In this document: one piece after another, positions 35,785-45,923 of the stretch
Layout: every line of letters starts with the position of its first letter
How positions within the stretch are numbered: position 1 is the first letter of the stretch
Assembly (NCBI RefSeq): GCF_000304475.1
Contig: NC_018940.1
Coordinates: forward strand, 62,001 to 126,000
Source: Kazachstania africana CBS 2517
Lineage: Eukaryota > Ascomycota > Saccharomycetes > Saccharomycetales > Saccharomycetaceae
Direction: 5' to 3'
DNA: 64,000 nt
Translations under genes and position numbers: made by a program
The notes under the pieces: generated by a model
Seen by the model: the letters and a program-made list of their open reading frames with translations, nothing else
Database searches by the model: none
What the model was told of the DNA's origin: nothing

Positions 35785-36186
35785 ATGCAACCGCAATATG
35801 TACGGGAACGGTTGGATAGTCTAGAATGCATTGATTTAAAGCTTTGCACCATGTTGAAGGAAGCTTCGCAAGTGGTGTTTACCTTTAGTGAAATTAAGAA
35901 GGGTAATGTGGACTTGAAACGACAGTTCGAGAACCACGTCAAAGGATTCTACAACAATCTGGAGGAAGCCACCATTAGATTAAGAAATGAAATCAAATTG
36001 CTCGATGAGAACACAGGTACCAGATTGCTACCTATTAGTGTAAATAAGAAAAACCTCGGTCAAGACGAGGAAAAGCTAGCGGAGCAAGTAACATTACTAG
36101 CAAATGTGCTGCAAGATGTTAAAAATGAAGCCAGCACAGAGCCTCTCATGAAAGATGAGGATGAAGATGTCTTAATGGATGGATGA
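35785..36186 (+). CDS. MED11: Med11, Mediator head-module subunit
   Basis: The 133-residue protein starts MQPQYVRERLDSLECIDLKLC and is helical over residues 1-110, as the Med11 four-helix bundle with Med22 requires. Conserved features include ASQVVFTFSEIKKGN and the helix FENHVKGFYNNLEEATIRLRNEIK. It ends in an acidic tail. Med11 in the Mediator head contributes to pre-initiation complex stability. The length agrees with S. cerevisiae (about 131). It follows the SRAP gene at 169 bp; FOL3, which lies between them in S. cerevisiae, is absent. Confidence 0.9.
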   Translation: MQPQYVRERLDSLECIDLKLCTMLKEASQVVFTFSEIKKGNVDLKRQFENHVKGFYNNLEEATIRLRNEIKLLDENTGTRLLPISVNKKNLGQDEEKLAEQVTLLANVLQDVKNEASTEPLMKDEDEDVLMDG

Positions 36187-36477
36187 TAAATCTTCCTATC
36201 CACATTTCCTGGTAAATTCAGCTGCCATCAATAGAAGCTGCTGAGAGAAATTATTTTACCGTCGAAACTCTAAGAAGGCAACGTTCAAACTCAATAGTAT
36301 CTGTTACAAATAAACCCCTGTGAGATTGTGCTCGTTAATATACATATCTTATATAACATATTCATCATAAAACACGCATCTGTAAAACGTCTGCAAGACA
36401 AGAAAAGCTAAATGAAAATTTCAAGGCCTATAGAAACTATAACAAACAAAGAACTCTATTAGAAAACAGTAGCACCG

Positions 36478-37938
36478 ATGTTCGAATCACCCTCAGATGA
36501 TAGCTCCAGAACATCATCACTAAGGCCTGAGTCTCCACATGATCCCATTAGAAATTCTTCTAGACCAGATAATAGACGTAAAGCTCGGCCACGTTCAAAT
36601 TATCAGTCACCACAGGAAGGTCAGAATGATAGCAATGAAATGCCGTTCCAATCTTTCATAATTGATCAGCTTACAAGATTACAAGAGCAAAATGAAATGT
36701 TAAAGAATAAGGTCGAAGCGATCCAAAGAGAACAAGAAGAATATTATATTAGCCAGGTGAAGACATTTGATAATGGGTTTAAAAATGTAGATACTTGCAT
36801 CAAGGATGTGGCTAATCTAAAAGAACTTTTTAAAGAGATGGTGGGGATAATGACTGGCGATAGAGTACGGTTTCTAGATCATACCAATGAGAGTGTGACA
36901 AGTGCAGAAGCAGAACGTCTAAATAAATCATCTGTCCTAAACACAGAAAATGCACTTGTCTCTACACCTACTGAAACGGAGGGGTGGATGGCTTACAGAA
37001 GAGATGATAACGTGCTAACTCATAATGAAAGAGTGAGAGTCAAACTTGAAACTGATGGCAGATTGCCAGAAGGACCACCAAATAGCTACCCATTCCCTAC
37101 AAGGCGCGATGAAGATGCCCTAAGTTACATTAACAGCATTGTGGATGCGCAGGAAAGAGGTGATAGATCTACTGAAAATGCACTTAGAGTAGAGCAGGCA
37201 ATGAATTATAAGATTAATAGGGCAATACAGAGTGTTTCAGACGTAGCCAGGGAGTACTTCGAGGGTTTTCATGGAAAACCTTCCTTATTATCTTTAGAAA
37301 GAAGATTCGGATCAACCTGGAGAAGAGCTCCCGGTGACAGAACCCTGTTTGCTAAAAGAAAATGCATTATCTCTAAAATAGATCAAATATTGGAAAATCC
37401 AACAAATTTTAGGCTGCCGCAAGACTTGACAAGAAACCAGGCCATCAAAGTCATTGAAAACATACGATTGGGGAACAATACTTTTAGAGGCTATCATTGC
37501 CGGTTGACACTAGCACAACTATACGAATATTTTTCCAAGAAAATGGATAAGAAGGAAGACTACTCATTAAAATTGATAAACAAAGGTGTCCCCAGGAGGA
37601 CTATCCTATCACGCCAGAGAGAAGCTGAGTTGAAAGCAAAGGAAGGAGTCGAAGGTTTATCAACTCCTACTGATACTACACCTGTTCAAGAGGATGATAT
37701 TAATAATGACAACAGCGATGAAGGAGGACAAAGTGACGAAGATGAATGCAGTGATGATGAAGCTGATGAACATGGCGAACATGATGAACAGGATCAGACA
37801 AATAATGATCCCACCGTATATCATCTTGATGGAGTGAATAACCGTAGAGATTACGACGCCGGAAACAACTTCCGGGAAGATGTAAATCATGGTACTATGT
37901 CAGAGCCAATGCGTTTGTATTACAGGAACGATGACTAG
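36478..37938 (+). CDS. EUC1: Euc1-like DNA-binding protein with Gcr1-type C-terminal domain
   Basis: This is a 486-residue protein. Residues about 55-90 form a coiled coil (FIIDQLTRLQEQNEMLKNKVEAIQ), and a Gcr1_C-type DNA-binding domain lies near residues 260-365 (FGSTWRRAPGDRTLFAKRK; then LTRNQAIKVIENIRLG and LTLAQLYEYFSKKM). The remaining tail is strongly acidic with Asn/Asp repeats. S. cerevisiae YMR111C (Euc1) recruits ubiquitin marks to chromatin and shares this domain order. Position between MED11 and HFD1 supports orthology. Related Gcr1_C factors (Gcr1, Hot1, Msn1) are alternatives on domain grounds alone. Confidence 0.85.
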   Translation: MFESPSDDSSRTSSLRPESPHDPIRNSSRPDNRRKARPRSNYQSPQEGQNDSNEMPFQSFIIDQLTRLQEQNEMLKNKVEAIQREQEEYYISQVKTFDNGFKNVDTCIKDVANLKELFKEMVGIMTGDRVRFLDHTNESVTSAEAERLNKSSVLNTENALVSTPTETEGWMAYRRDDNVLTHNERVRVKLETDGRLPEGPPNSYPFPTRRDEDALSYINSIVDAQERGDRSTENALRVEQAMNYKINRAIQSVSDVAREYFEGFHGKPSLLSLERRFGSTWRRAPGDRTLFAKRKCIISKIDQILENPTNFRLPQDLTRNQAIKVIENIRLGNNTFRGYHCRLTLAQLYEYFSKKMDKKEDYSLKLINKGVPRRTILSRQREAELKAKEGVEGLSTPTDTTPVQEDDINNDNSDEGGQSDEDECSDDEADEHGEHDEQDQTNNDPTVYHLDGVNNRRDYDAGNNFREDVNHGTMSEPMRLYYRNDD

Positions 37939-38169
37939 AATATGTACAGCCCCCACCATGTCTAGTGGCTACTAGGAACCTTTTCAATGTTATATATATT
38001 CATTCAACTTTTTATATACCTCGGCTTGTCAATACAGCATCTTTTTCTTAGAAGGCCACTCGATGATACATACTAATGAAAAAGAAAAAGGTTATAATAG
38101 CTTGATGTCAAATAAGGCATCGCATCGCTACGACATTAATTAGAGTGAACAAGGGATTAAAGTACTATA

Positions 38170-39753
38170 ATGTCTGATATTTTACAATACACATCACTGG
38201 ATGAGATAGAATCCAAAATCTCCCACTGCAATGATTACTTTTATCGAAAACAAAGAGAGGTAAAATCAACTAAGCGTGATTTGGAATTTCGGAGTAACTG
38301 TTTGAAGAAGCTGTACTATGCCATCAAGGAGAATGAGGAAGCGCTAGTACTGGCAATGCACAATGATTTCCACCGTTCCAGACAAGAATCCTTGGCTTTA
38401 GAGCTTATTCCGCTCTACAATGACGTACTGGATATGATTAGCCGGTTACCTCAGTGGATCAAACCAAAGAAGGTGAAAGATTATTCACCTGTTTATGCAT
38501 TCGGTACAACAAAGATTGAAAAAATCCCGAGAGGCACAGCTTTAGTGATATCACCAAGCAACTTTCCTGTCTATTTGGCGTTAGGACCTGTTGCAGCAGC
38601 TATTTCAGCTGGAAACACGGTAGTGCTAAAACCAAGTGAGAATACCCCTTCTACGGCGAAAATTATCGAGAAGATTTTACTTGATGCTGAACTACCACAA
38701 GGTCTGATTGAGATCGTCCAAGGTGGTGTCACAGAAACAACTAAACTAATCAAGTCACCTAAGTTTGATATATTCTTTTACACTGGTTCTACCAAGGTGG
38801 GCTCTATTGTTGCACAAGAAGCTGCAAAACACTTGATCCCTTGCGTATTGGAACTAGGAGGCAAGTCACCATTTTTCATAACAGAAAATTCTCAATCCAG
38901 TAAATTTAAAATGGATGTGCTCATTAAAAGGTTATTCTTCGGAGGGTTTGGTAGTGCTGGCCAAATTTGTGTGGCACCAGATTATGTTCTTATCCATGAA
39001 TCTAAATACAATGAATTCGTTGTAGCATCAAAAAAGGTTTTGGATAAGTTCTATTCAGGTCATATTGCTGAGTATACAGCCATGATCAGCATGGCAGCTT
39101 ACGATAAAATGAATACAAGGCTTAAATCTACACGAGCCGATCTTTACCAACCTTCAAGTCTTAAAGCATCTGATCCTGCTACTTCAGACAAGGTAAGTGC
39201 TCGTGTCATTGTACCTACTTTAGCTTTTGATTGTGATTGGGACGACCCTTTGATGCAGGAAGAAAATTTTGGACCTGTGCTACCAATTGTCAAATATAAT
39301 GACCTTGATGATCTCCTTGATAAGGTAATCAGATATCATGACACGCCATTAGTACAATATATTTTCTCTGATTCAAAGCCAGAAATAGATCATATCTTGA
39401 GAAGAGTGCGGTCAGGTGGATGTGTCATCAATGATACCATTGTTCATGTGGCAATGCAGAATGCTCCATTTGGTGGTATCGGTAAATCCGGTTATGGAAA
39501 CTATCATGGCATATATGGGTTCAATGCCTTTACTCATGAGAGAACCATCTTTAAACAAGCCTTTTGGATGGATTTCCTGCTTTCTATGAGGTATCCTCCT
39601 TATTCAGAACAAAAATCTAAGCTGATTCAAATGACTACAGAACAGAAGCCCTGGTTTGACAAAGATGGGAGAACTTTTATTTTCAAGAACATCAAGTTTT
39701 TAATTGCTATTTTTGTGGCTATCCTATCAATAACTTATTATTTTATTGTTTGA
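38170..39753 (+). CDS. HFD1: Hfd1, membrane-anchored fatty aldehyde dehydrogenase
   Basis: The 527-residue protein is of the ALDH3 class. It has the cofactor-binding segments ALVISPSNFPVYLALGPVAAAISAGN and FYTGSTKVGSIVAQEA, the general base in VLELGGKSPFF, and the active-site cysteine in GSAGQICVAPDYV (about residue 260). The C-terminus has a membrane anchor (FLIAIFVAILSITYYFIV). Hfd1 oxidises hexadecenal from sphingosine-phosphate breakdown and 4-hydroxybenzaldehyde for coenzyme Q synthesis; it sits on mitochondrial outer membrane and endosomes/lipid bodies. It is convergent with ILV2, from which MYO5 separates it in S. cerevisiae. Confidence 0.94.
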   Translation: MSDILQYTSLDEIESKISHCNDYFYRKQREVKSTKRDLEFRSNCLKKLYYAIKENEEALVLAMHNDFHRSRQESLALELIPLYNDVLDMISRLPQWIKPKKVKDYSPVYAFGTTKIEKIPRGTALVISPSNFPVYLALGPVAAAISAGNTVVLKPSENTPSTAKIIEKILLDAELPQGLIEIVQGGVTETTKLIKSPKFDIFFYTGSTKVGSIVAQEAAKHLIPCVLELGGKSPFFITENSQSSKFKMDVLIKRLFFGGFGSAGQICVAPDYVLIHESKYNEFVVASKKVLDKFYSGHIAEYTAMISMAAYDKMNTRLKSTRADLYQPSSLKASDPATSDKVSARVIVPTLAFDCDWDDPLMQEENFGPVLPIVKYNDLDDLLDKVIRYHDTPLVQYIFSDSKPEIDHILRRVRSGGCVINDTIVHVAMQNAPFGGIGKSGYGNYHGIYGFNAFTHERTIFKQAFWMDFLLSMRYPPYSEQKSKLIQMTTEQKPWFDKDGRTFIFKNIKFLIAIFVAILSITYYFIV

Positions 39754-39897
39754 ATGTGCATTAAATTATGAGGTAATTTAGAATAGTTATTAATTTATAT
39801 ATACATTTCCGAACACTAATTGCTATCTATACCATCTGTATGTAAAGTTTTAAATAATTTTTTATGAAAAAAATAATGAGGATTTATTATCAATTCT

Positions 39898-41946
39898 TTA
39901 ATACTTACCATTAGTGCGATTACGGCGTAATTCATTCTGTTCTTTCTCTGTATTTTCATCAAAACTCATGAATTCATGCAAACCCTTACCAGCAGGCACC
40001 ATTGGCAAGACAGGAACCTTCTTTTCTACTTCCACTTCCAATAAGACAGGTCCATCATATTCAACAAATTCCTGTAAGGCTTTATCTAATTGATTTTGCT
40101 TAGAGACCTTGATAGCCTTCAAACCCATGGCCTCGGCAAGCTTTATAAAATCTGGGTTTAGTTGATGAGTGTGAGAGTAACGATTCTCGTAGAAAAGTGA
40201 TTGCCATTGAGTAACCATACCTTGTTCTTCGTTGTTTAATAATAAAATCTTGACGGGAGCGCCGGCTTGAACTGCAGAGCTCAATTCAGTCAATGTCATG
40301 TTGAAAGAAGCGTCACCATCGATGTCAATGACTAACGCATCAGGCTTTGCCACCTGGGCACCAATTGCAGCTGGTAGGCCGTAACCCATTGTACCTAACC
40401 CACCCGATGTGATAAAAGTACGTGGATGTTTCCAGGTCCAATGTTGTGCCGCCCACATTTGATGTTGACCAACACCTGTGGTGACGATAACTTCTTTACC
40501 AGTTGCATTTGCAATTTTTGATAATTTTGAAATGACGGTTTGTGGTTTCAGTTTAGAATTTGGAGTTTCCTTCATATAGCTATATGGATATTTTGTTTTC
40601 CATTCTTTAATCTTGGCAAACCATTCAGTTCTTTCTTTGACCGGGAAGATCTTTGGTAGAATACTTTGTAAATTAGCTGTTGCATCACCTTCTACAGCAA
40701 TTTGCGCTTCCACTACTTTATTTATATTTTTCGGACTAATTTCAAAATGGATAATACCACCTCTATTTTCTAGAGCAGCACGACGTGCTTCTGGGGCAAA
40801 TTTAGCAATATTACCAGTGACACGATCATCAAATCTAGTACCAATAGCGATAATTAAGTCTGCATTTTGCATTGCCAAATTAGCAGTTGCACAACCATGC
40901 ATACCTAACATATCCAAAGACTTTGGATCTTCTTGATCGAATGCACCTAGACCTAGTAAAGATGTAGTGACTGGAATCTGCGCTCTTTCACTTAATTGTT
41001 TTAGTAATTTAGGACCATCTTCATTTCCTAAGATACCCCCGCCGACGTAAAGAACTGGGTTTTTAGCCAAATTTATTAAATCAGCAGCTTTGTTTATATT
41101 ATCTAAGACAAACTCATCTTGAGCCTTGTTTGTTAGTTGAGAGAGGGCATTTGAAGGCAGAGAGCTTCCTACGGGGATCGCATCTCTTAGAATTGCGGCA
41201 GTGACGTCCTTTGGTAGATCCACTAAGACAGGACCCGGCCTACCTGACGTGGCGATTTCAAAAGCTTCATTGATTCTTACGGGTAGTTCTGCTACATTTT
41301 TAATCATAACGTTCCATTTCGTACATGATCTTGAGATACCAACGACGTCAGCTTCTTGAAATGCGTCAGTACCTATAGCAGTCGTTGGAACTTGACCAGT
41401 GAAAACGACCATGGGGATACCATCAGCCAATGCGTCAGCCATTGGTGTGACGACGTTTGTAGCACCTGGACCGGATGTTACAAGAACAATACCAGGCTTC
41501 CCTGACGCACGGGCGTAACCTTCTGCCATGTGACCAGCACCTTGTTCATGTTTTGGTAGCACGAATTTGAAATTCTTACTTTGGTAAATAGCATCGTAGA
41601 CGGGGAGAATGGCACCACCTGGATAACCAAAAACGGTGTCTACATTATGTCTTGCCATCATTTCATTAAAGATTTGACCACCAGTTAAACCGACTAAAGA
41701 ATTGTCCATCTTCATTGGATCAACCTTTGCCTTTTTACCAAACGATTCTCTGATTTCGCTAGATAGAGGGTCTACATCGAAACTTGGAGCTGGCTCTGGT
41801 CTTCTATTCGTCGCTACAGCTTGAGCAGAAGCAGAATTTAGAGTTTTTGTAGCGTTTGTATAGTATCGTAGTGCCAAAAAGGGAGATTTACTTCTTGCAC
41901 ATCTCTTTAGAGCATGACTCCGAAGGACAGGACATCTAAGCATCAT
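39898..41946 (-). CDS. ILV2: Ilv2, acetolactate synthase catalytic subunit
   Basis: The 682-residue ThDP enzyme makes acetolactate or acetohydroxybutyrate, the first common step of valine, leucine and isoleucine synthesis in mitochondria. The start is the first of two adjacent ATGs (MMLRCPVLRSHALKR), giving a basic leader of about 60-80 residues. The open frame continues 13 codons without ATG. Seen motifs: the glutamate in LPKHEQGAGHMAEGYARASG, VLVDLPKDVTAAI, and the ThDP/Mg motif starting DIDGDASFNMTLTEL and ending LLLNNEEQGM. Regulatory subunit Ilv6 is not in this window. A Leu3 site lies upstream. Confidence 0.96.
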   Translation of the reverse strand: MMLRCPVLRSHALKRCARSKSPFLALRYYTNATKTLNSASAQAVATNRRPEPAPSFDVDPLSSEIRESFGKKAKVDPMKMDNSLVGLTGGQIFNEMMARHNVDTVFGYPGGAILPVYDAIYQSKNFKFVLPKHEQGAGHMAEGYARASGKPGIVLVTSGPGATNVVTPMADALADGIPMVVFTGQVPTTAIGTDAFQEADVVGISRSCTKWNVMIKNVAELPVRINEAFEIATSGRPGPVLVDLPKDVTAAILRDAIPVGSSLPSNALSQLTNKAQDEFVLDNINKAADLINLAKNPVLYVGGGILGNEDGPKLLKQLSERAQIPVTTSLLGLGAFDQEDPKSLDMLGMHGCATANLAMQNADLIIAIGTRFDDRVTGNIAKFAPEARRAALENRGGIIHFEISPKNINKVVEAQIAVEGDATANLQSILPKIFPVKERTEWFAKIKEWKTKYPYSYMKETPNSKLKPQTVISKLSKIANATGKEVIVTTGVGQHQMWAAQHWTWKHPRTFITSGGLGTMGYGLPAAIGAQVAKPDALVIDIDGDASFNMTLTELSSAVQAGAPVKILLLNNEEQGMVTQWQSLFYENRYSHTHQLNPDFIKLAEAMGLKAIKVSKQNQLDKALQEFVEYDGPVLLEVEVEKKVPVLPMVPAGKGLHEFMSFDENTEKEQNELRRNRTNGKY

Positions 41947-42339
41947 TATTAATAATCTGTTACTGGTATCAGATGGTAATTTCAAAACACAATAATGTCC
42001 TACCGAGCTGCCTGCTTTTATAAATTCTCGAATTTCAAGTATGATTCATACTAGCTTGGACCTGATAGAAGCCATTTTTTTTCAAATCTTGGCGATGCGG
42101 CAGATGCCGGAACCGGAAAGACCAGCGGGCGGACATTGATGAGAGCCAAACAAAATTTCCTCATAAGGAAGGAGAATAAGGAAGTGTTACTTGATAAAGT
42201 AACAGATACCATTTATAGCAAAACATGCTAATGGCATTTCTTGAGCTTATAAAAGTACATCTCATAAATAGTAAAATATATAAAAGATTGAATTTGTAAC
42301 TACAACATTGAATGCGATTTGATTCGGTAGGAGATTAGA
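41947..42339. other. ILV2 promoter region
   Basis: This is 393 bp between ILV2's start and SPG4's stop. It has a TATA-like TTTATAAA (42017-42024, about 70 bp before the ILV2 ATG), a T/A tract, and a perfect Leu3 site. I found no Gcn4 consensus in the gap. Confidence 0.6.
42107..42116. promoter_or_regulatory. Leu3 site upstream of ILV2
   Basis: CCGGAACCGG is an exact match to the Leu3 consensus CCGGNNCCGG, about 160 bp before the ATG. Leu3 with isopropylmalate controls branched-chain amino-acid genes, including ILV2 in S. cerevisiae. Confidence 0.85.
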
Positions 42340-42732
42340 CTAGAAGTTGACTCTGTTGTTGGGCTCACCTTTCCTCATATTTTGGTACAAATCTTGGAAT
42401 TCACGCTGTGACAGATTGGATATGTCTATCATCTTAGGATGCAATGCTGCCGAAGACGACACTTCTTTTTGCTGTTGTTCCTTTGAAAGTTTTGGCAATT
42501 CCGTTTCTGAGATGGAAGACCTTCTTAACGAGTCCTCGTCAGTGGTAGAGGAGCTGATAGAGCTGAATGAGGCGCTTCTTGTAGTCTTTTTCTTTGGTGC
42601 TCTGTACTCTTGGGAGTAGTAGTACTGTGTATTACCAGTCCCAATGTTGGCGTGATTCATCCCCCACATCTCGGGATCCTTAGTGTGCTTGCTTCTATTG
42701 TACACTTCAAAAGCGTTCCAAAAGTTAGACAT
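42340..42732 (-). CDS. SPG4: Spg4, stationary-phase protein
   Basis: The 130-residue polar protein has the family's two end blocks: SNFWNAFEVYNRSKHTKDPEMWGMNHANIG at the N-terminus (shown in parts: FWNAFEVYN, GMNHANIGTGNTQ) and MIDISNLSQREFQDLYQNMRKGEPNNRVNF at the C-terminus (DISNLSQREF, RKGEPNN). The middle is a Ser-rich variable stretch. Spg4 is needed for survival in stationary phase at high temperature in S. cerevisiae; its biochemical role is unknown. It is tandem with ILV2, as YMR107W is with YMR108W. Confidence 0.9.
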   Translation of the reverse strand: MSNFWNAFEVYNRSKHTKDPEMWGMNHANIGTGNTQYYYSQEYRAPKKKTTRSASFSSISSSTTDEDSLRRSSISETELPKLSKEQQQKEVSSSAALHPKMIDISNLSQREFQDLYQNMRKGEPNNRVNF

Positions 42733-43765
42733 TGGTTCTGGTTTTACTCAATAATAGAATTCTTGGAAAATTTTTGTATCAACTAGTCTATAATTCTGGA
42801 AGAGATCAGTATCAAGTGAGGGAAAACAGAAAATGAATCTGCATCTATATACGGAGGACCCTTATAATTTATATTTCGATTAGATGAGAATGCGACACCA
42901 TCATGAAAAGGAATTCAACCTATCACTACCTCCGGTAGGGACATTACACCGCAAACTACCTTTGTCCGTTATCTTGTTTGTTTCTTGGCATTATCAACAA
43001 TTCCCTGTGATGTATGGCTTGAGCGTAGAAGTATCCTTTAAATCTACCGCCCTTCTCGGGGACAGATAGTGATAGTACGACACGGTACGATATGACGTTA
43101 TTAGATATATGCCACAGATCTTAGAAATGGTTGTCTTTCTCGTTAGCGCAACTCCCCATGACGTATTGAACTTCAAATTATGTCAAATAATTAATGAGGA
43201 GCATGAAAATGACGTCGAAAGGAGTTCTTCAAGTAAAGATAGGCAATATTATCATGATCATTTAATTCTTTAAGTTATATTTGTGAGAAAATGCCTTTTG
43301 GATGGGCAGGTGTATTCATGTTTCTTCGCGGTGTTCTGCTTGATACCATCAAATCGACAAACAATGCAGGTATGCACCAAAATGTCAGTTAATAATCAAA
43401 CATTGAGGACATCATGCAAGGGAAAAATGAATATCTATGACTCAATTACTAATTTTACTCTCACCAATAGCTATTACGTCATGGACAGAGCGTCTGTTGC
43501 GTTATGGAGAGTAACCGAATTCGCTTTTATGACTATATAGTACTTGCCCCAAGATAATTGATGATGAGTAAGAGAATTGTGGAATTCAGGCTGCTCTCAA
43601 ACAATTGATGCTGGAAATGGCATTATACTGAAATTTCCAGAATTAACCTAGGTGGTCAGTTCATTCTAGTCGTAAAACTGAATATCAAAGCGCTGGCGTT
43701 ACCCTCGGAAGAGAAACTGCGTGGAATGTGTGAAAATAAAGAGTTTATGAAAAATAACTAATTAA
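42733..43765. other. SPG4 upstream region to tRNA-Lys, no gene seen
   Basis: This is the longest gene-free stretch, about 1.03 kb. It holds the SPG4 promoter and the upstream flank of the tRNA. The frames present are short and mostly lack ATG. I looked for Ty LTR ends next to the tRNA and found none. No clear stress element was located. Confidence 0.55.
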
Positions 43766-43838
43766 GCCTTGTTGGCGCAATCGGTAGCGCGTGTGACTCT
43801 TAATCACAAGGTTAGGGGTTCGAGCCCCCTACAGGGCT
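43766..43838 (+). tRNA. tRNA-Lys (CUU anticodon)
   Basis: This is a 73-nt cloverleaf without intron. The acceptor stem pairs GCCTTGT with ACAGGGC, leaving discriminator T. The anticodon loop GACTCTTAATC gives CTT. The T arm GGGGTTCGAGCCCC contains box B, and box A lies in TGGCGCAATCGG. It closely matches the S. cerevisiae tRNA-Lys(CUU). Confidence 0.97.
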
Positions 43839-43843
43839 ATTTA

Positions 43844-43848
43844 TTTTT
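43844..43848 (+). terminator. RNA polymerase III terminator of tRNA-Lys
   Basis: A TTTTT run lies 6 bp after the tRNA; a longer T run follows at about 43854-43861 as backup. Confidence 0.85.
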
Positions 43849-43987
43849 GAATTGTTTTTTTATATATCCAGTCACTATGCGATGTATATGGTACAAAGAA
43901 AGCTGGGCTAAGAGATTGAAATATTTCAACCTTCCACATCGAAGTCAAAAATAGTTCTCATAAGGAACCTTAAGTTGGTGTAGCATC

Positions 43988-45889
43988 ATGTCGGCGGAAT
44001 GCACGTCTTTTATTATTGATGTATCGAATTCAATGGTCTCAAACTATAGAATTGATAACATCATCTCTTATTTAGAATATGTGTTCTTTGACAAAGTCAA
44101 GAAGTCTAGAAAGACAGATTATATCAGTGTATACCTTTGTAACTCAAAGGAGACAAATAACTTCATGGGCATTGAGTATGTTTATCAGGTTTGTGAATTC
44201 ATTGCACCAATGACTTCAATTGATTTGTGTAACATTTCTCATTATATTAGAAACATGCCTCCAATGGATGAAAACCTTGAAAATAATATGGATAAGAACC
44301 TTTTGCTTTCCTCTTTGGAAATTAAGGATAAGTTTGGTAAGACGAAAATGGATAGGAAAATCATGATCTTTACTGACGATTTAGTTGGTTTAAATTTACA
44401 AGAGGATGAAATCAACGCTTTGGTAGGTGAGTTCAATGGTAGATTCATACTAATAGATTGTAATGATGAACAACAAGATCTCAAAGAGGACGAGAGTTCA
44501 TGGATAAAACTAATTAATTGTGCTCCAAAATCACAATTATTCCATATTAATGAATTACTAGAGGAAATCGCTAGTCCCAAACCAGCTACGGTAAAACCTG
44601 TCAGAATTTTTACGGGAGATCTGAGATTGGGTGCTGATATATCCACAATAATGGAAGAAGATACGGAGATTGACCCATTTACAGATCCATTTTCTTTATG
44701 CATGAGAGTTGAAGGTTATCCCGCTACGAAATCCGTCACAAGTTTAAGCAAGAAAACTGTTTTGAAGACAGAAGATAAAAAATATTCCTCCATAAAGAGC
44801 ATTGTTGAATATGAACTCCATAATGACAAGAAAGATACTCAATCTAAGGAAAGTGATATGAAGGAAAAATTTAAAGAAAAAGAGGGGGAAAAGGAGGGAG
44901 AACTGCCCTATAATATAATTACTGTCTCTAAGGACTATATCACGAAGGCATATAGATACGGTAGTGATTATGCAGTTTTACCACCCCCATTAGCGGAAAA
45001 ATTTTATTATGAGACAATACCTGGCCTTGATATTAGAGGATTTGTCGATGAAAGTTCACTGCCGAGATACTATCTTAGTTCAGAATCCGTTTTCATCTTA
45101 GCCGATACGAGAATGGGATCAATGGCAGATATATTTGCATTCGGAGTTCTAGTAGATGCCATGTACAAGAACGAAAAAGTGGCCATCGCAAGGTATGTTC
45201 AAAAAAAACTGAGTGACGTTGAAATGGTGGCCCTAATACCCTTGAGAATATCTACTGAAAATATTAACGCGAAGAGTGATGTTAGAGCACTGATATTGAA
45301 TAGAATACCGTTTGCTGAAGATATGAGAGTTTCAGACTTTCCAAAGTTGGTGAATAGGAGGACGACATCTGGTAAAAGCATAAATGTTGATGAAGATGAG
45401 ACCATTGAGCTTGACAAATTAATGAATGAGTTTGTTGATTCAATGGACATGGACAACCTAACAGGAGTAGCTGATGACAAGTACTATCAAAGCATAAATG
45501 AAGTGAATAGTGACACAACGCTGGTCTTGCCGGCGTCAAGAAGGAAAGTGGAGAAGGAAGAAGATCCATTGCGAATGCTAGCGATAACAAATCACTTACA
45601 AGTACAAGTTTTACGCGAATATTTACATCAAATAAGTTTAAAAGGTGATGAAGGTCTATCGGTCAATGCACCGACATTACCACGCTACCTAGCAGAAAAA
45701 ATTGAACCCCATGTGATTGATTCTGATAGGAATGACAGAATCAGTACAGATCTCATGTCGTTGGCTAGACTTGCTAAGACTGATGACACGGAAAAGGCAG
45801 CCAGCAGAGCAACACAGGAGCAGTTGGAAGCCGTCGCAGAGGGCCCACCAGTAGAGGACCTCTTGGCAGCGGGAAGAAGAAATCAGTAA
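43988..45889 (+). CDS. YKU80: Yku80, Ku heterodimer subunit
   Basis: The 633-residue protein has an N-terminal von Willebrand A-type domain (TSFIIDVSNSMVSNYRIDN at residues 6-24, with IMIFTDDLVGL near 125). A central Ku beta-barrel follows (about 240-480; ITVSKDYITKAYRYGSDYAVLPPP, then the bridge-region block ESVFILADTRMGSMADIFAFG). The helical C-terminal arm ends in an acidic/Gln-rich tail. With Yku70 it binds DNA ends for non-homologous end joining and protects telomeres. Its length matches S. cerevisiae Yku80. The neighbours SPG4 and tRNA on the left fit YMR106C. Confidence 0.93.
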   Translation: MSAECTSFIIDVSNSMVSNYRIDNIISYLEYVFFDKVKKSRKTDYISVYLCNSKETNNFMGIEYVYQVCEFIAPMTSIDLCNISHYIRNMPPMDENLENNMDKNLLLSSLEIKDKFGKTKMDRKIMIFTDDLVGLNLQEDEINALVGEFNGRFILIDCNDEQQDLKEDESSWIKLINCAPKSQLFHINELLEEIASPKPATVKPVRIFTGDLRLGADISTIMEEDTEIDPFTDPFSLCMRVEGYPATKSVTSLSKKTVLKTEDKKYSSIKSIVEYELHNDKKDTQSKESDMKEKFKEKEGEKEGELPYNIITVSKDYITKAYRYGSDYAVLPPPLAEKFYYETIPGLDIRGFVDESSLPRYYLSSESVFILADTRMGSMADIFAFGVLVDAMYKNEKVAIARYVQKKLSDVEMVALIPLRISTENINAKSDVRALILNRIPFAEDMRVSDFPKLVNRRTTSGKSINVDEDETIELDKLMNEFVDSMDMDNLTGVADDKYYQSINEVNSDTTLVLPASRRKVEKEEDPLRMLAITNHLQVQVLREYLHQISLKGDEGLSVNAPTLPRYLAEKIEPHVIDSDRNDRISTDLMSLARLAKTDDTEKAASRATQEQLEAVAEGPPVEDLLAAGRRNQ

Positions 45890-45923
45890 CTTGATCCACT
45901 ATCATATACCATGTATACTAATC

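Noticed and set aside
42850..43765. Ty or LTR remnant upstream of tRNA-Lys, a common insertion place
   Set aside because: I found no TGTT..AACA-type LTR ends, primer-binding site or target duplication.
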